Positions 5,744-6,268 of a stretch of 6,268 bases of DNA are shown one piece after another. The notes beneath the pieces were generated by a model. It worked only from the letters and a program-made list of their open reading frames with translations. It was not told where the DNA came from and made no database searches. The DNA lies in NCBI GenBank assembly GCA_025363535.1, contig JANYDP010000342.1:1-6268 (forward strand), given 5' to 3'. Source of the stretch: Verrucomicrobiota bacterium (lineage in GTDB: Bacteria > Verrucomicrobiota > Verrucomicrobiia > Limisphaerales > CAIQOK01). A program made the position numbers and the translations under genes. How positions within the stretch are numbered: position 1 is the first letter of the stretch; each line of letters begins with the position of its first letter.

Positions 5744-6268
5744 ATGAGTAACACCAAAACAAACCAGACTGATGCTATGTCTCGTAACGCGAGCGTCATG
5801 TCCGACCCTACGGCCGCGTTTCCAAAACTAAAACTTGCCCGATTTGCCAGTCTGGCAGCGATAGTGGCTGGAGGTCTCCTCTCCTCAGCGCAAGCGCAGT
5901 CTATCACCATGCGCGCCGCACCACTTCGGGTCACCGTCCCGATTGGGGTTGCGGGTACAAACACGATTTTCATGACAAACACCACATCCGGTTTTGTTGC
6001 GGGTTGGAATTTTAGCGTCACCGGGTTGCCCACTCCTGGTTTCGGCGCTTCAGCTTCAGCATTGAGCCAGACGCTGATCAACAGCAACGGCACCACCGTG
6101 ATGACACTGACGTTAACCAACGATGCCACTGTGGTGGCAGGGAACTACGACATGGCCGTCGTGGCTACGGGCGATTCAGGTTATCGCCTGCCAATCCCGG
6201 TGCAAGTGGCCTACGTCTGGAGTGGTATTAATTTCAGCAATTTGGTTTCCACAAACTTTGCTTCGGGC
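5744..6268 (+). CDS. Exported Ig-like/adhesin-like protein, 3'-truncated by window edge
   Basis: The frame has no stop before the right edge; 175 residues are visible. From the ATG at 5744 a polar n-region leads to a positively charged KLKLAR segment (28-33), a hydrophobic stretch (about 34-46) and a signal peptidase I site AQA (49-51) before Q52. ATGs at 5777 (M12) and 5798 (M19) would give shorter, equally functional signal peptides, so the start is uncertain. The mature part is rich in T, S, N, V and G. It reads as a beta-sandwich: FNFSV-like strand and TGLP turn (GWNFSVTGLP), then TLINSNGTTVMTLTLTND and AGNYDMAVVATG, a pattern seen in bacterial Ig-like/He_PIG-type surface domains. After about residue 157, YVWSGINFS...STNFASG resembles the W-S-G openings of autotransporter-associated beta-strand repeats; this is tentative. 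The product is probably surface-located or secreted. I do not recognise a specific family or enzyme domain in the visible part. Confidence 0.8.
   Translation, partial: MSNTKTNQTDAMSRNASVMSDPTAAFPKLKLARFASLAAIVAGGLLSSAQAQSITMRAAPLRVTVPIGVAGTNTIFMTNTTSGFVAGWNFSVTGLPTPGFGASASALSQTLINSNGTTVMTLTLTNDATVVAGNYDMAVVATGDSGYRLPIPVQVAYVWSGINFSNLVSTNFASG

Noticed and set aside
1..6268. CRISPR array, tRNA/rRNA, insertion sequence, toxin-antitoxin or defence genes
   Set aside because: I found no regularly spaced repeats, no tRNA-like cloverleaf, no transposase motifs and no small paired genes. All sizeable stretches are explained by the four genes and two spacers.

Overview
The window looks like an accessory carbohydrate-degradation region of a Verrucomicrobiota-type genome, or a relative within the PVC group. 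Three things point that way: two exported or export-context plant-polysaccharide glycosidases (GH51 and GH78), a prepilin-type protein of the 'H-X9-DG' class that is massively amplified in Verrucomicrobiota, Lentisphaerota and Planctomycetota, and genes without clear Shine-Dalgarno sequences. This is an inference from gene content; no taxonomic marker is present.

Layout. Positions 2-1618 (+) hold the 3' part of a GH51 alpha-L-arabinofuranosidase gene, cut by the window edge. It keeps both catalytic glutamates and carries a nested concanavalin/LamG-like domain. It converges on a complete GH78 alpha-L-rhamnosidase gene (minus strand, 1673-4471). The 54 bases between the two stop codons hold a strong hairpin flanked by A and T tracts that can terminate transcription from both sides. 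A 315-base divergent gap (4472-4786) follows, with an inverted repeat just upstream of the GH78 start and a small hairpin near the next gene. Positions 4787-5641 (+) encode a 284-residue pseudopilin with a type IV prepilin leader and a C-terminal H-X9-DG motif. After a 102-base AT-rich leader containing a run of nine C, positions 5744-6268 (+) encode the N-terminal 175 residues of an exported, Ig-like or adhesin-like protein that runs off the right edge.

How they may work together. Arabinofuranosidase and rhamnosidase remove terminal L-arabinose and L-rhamnose from pectin side chains (rhamnogalacturonan I, arabinan), arabinogalactan or plant glycosides, so the left two thirds fits a small plant-cell-wall utilisation locus. 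The pseudopilin and the large secreted protein belong to the cell-surface/secretion repertoire; no direct functional link to the glycosidases can be shown from the sequence. Base composition appears to shift from GC-rich in the glycosidases to more balanced in the right-hand genes. I found no RNA gene, CRISPR array, transposase, phage gene or defence system. I see no clearly undescribed system; the most unusual points are the nested and apparently permuted domain in the GH51 enzyme, the uncharacterised secreted protein, and several small sequence structures at gene boundaries.
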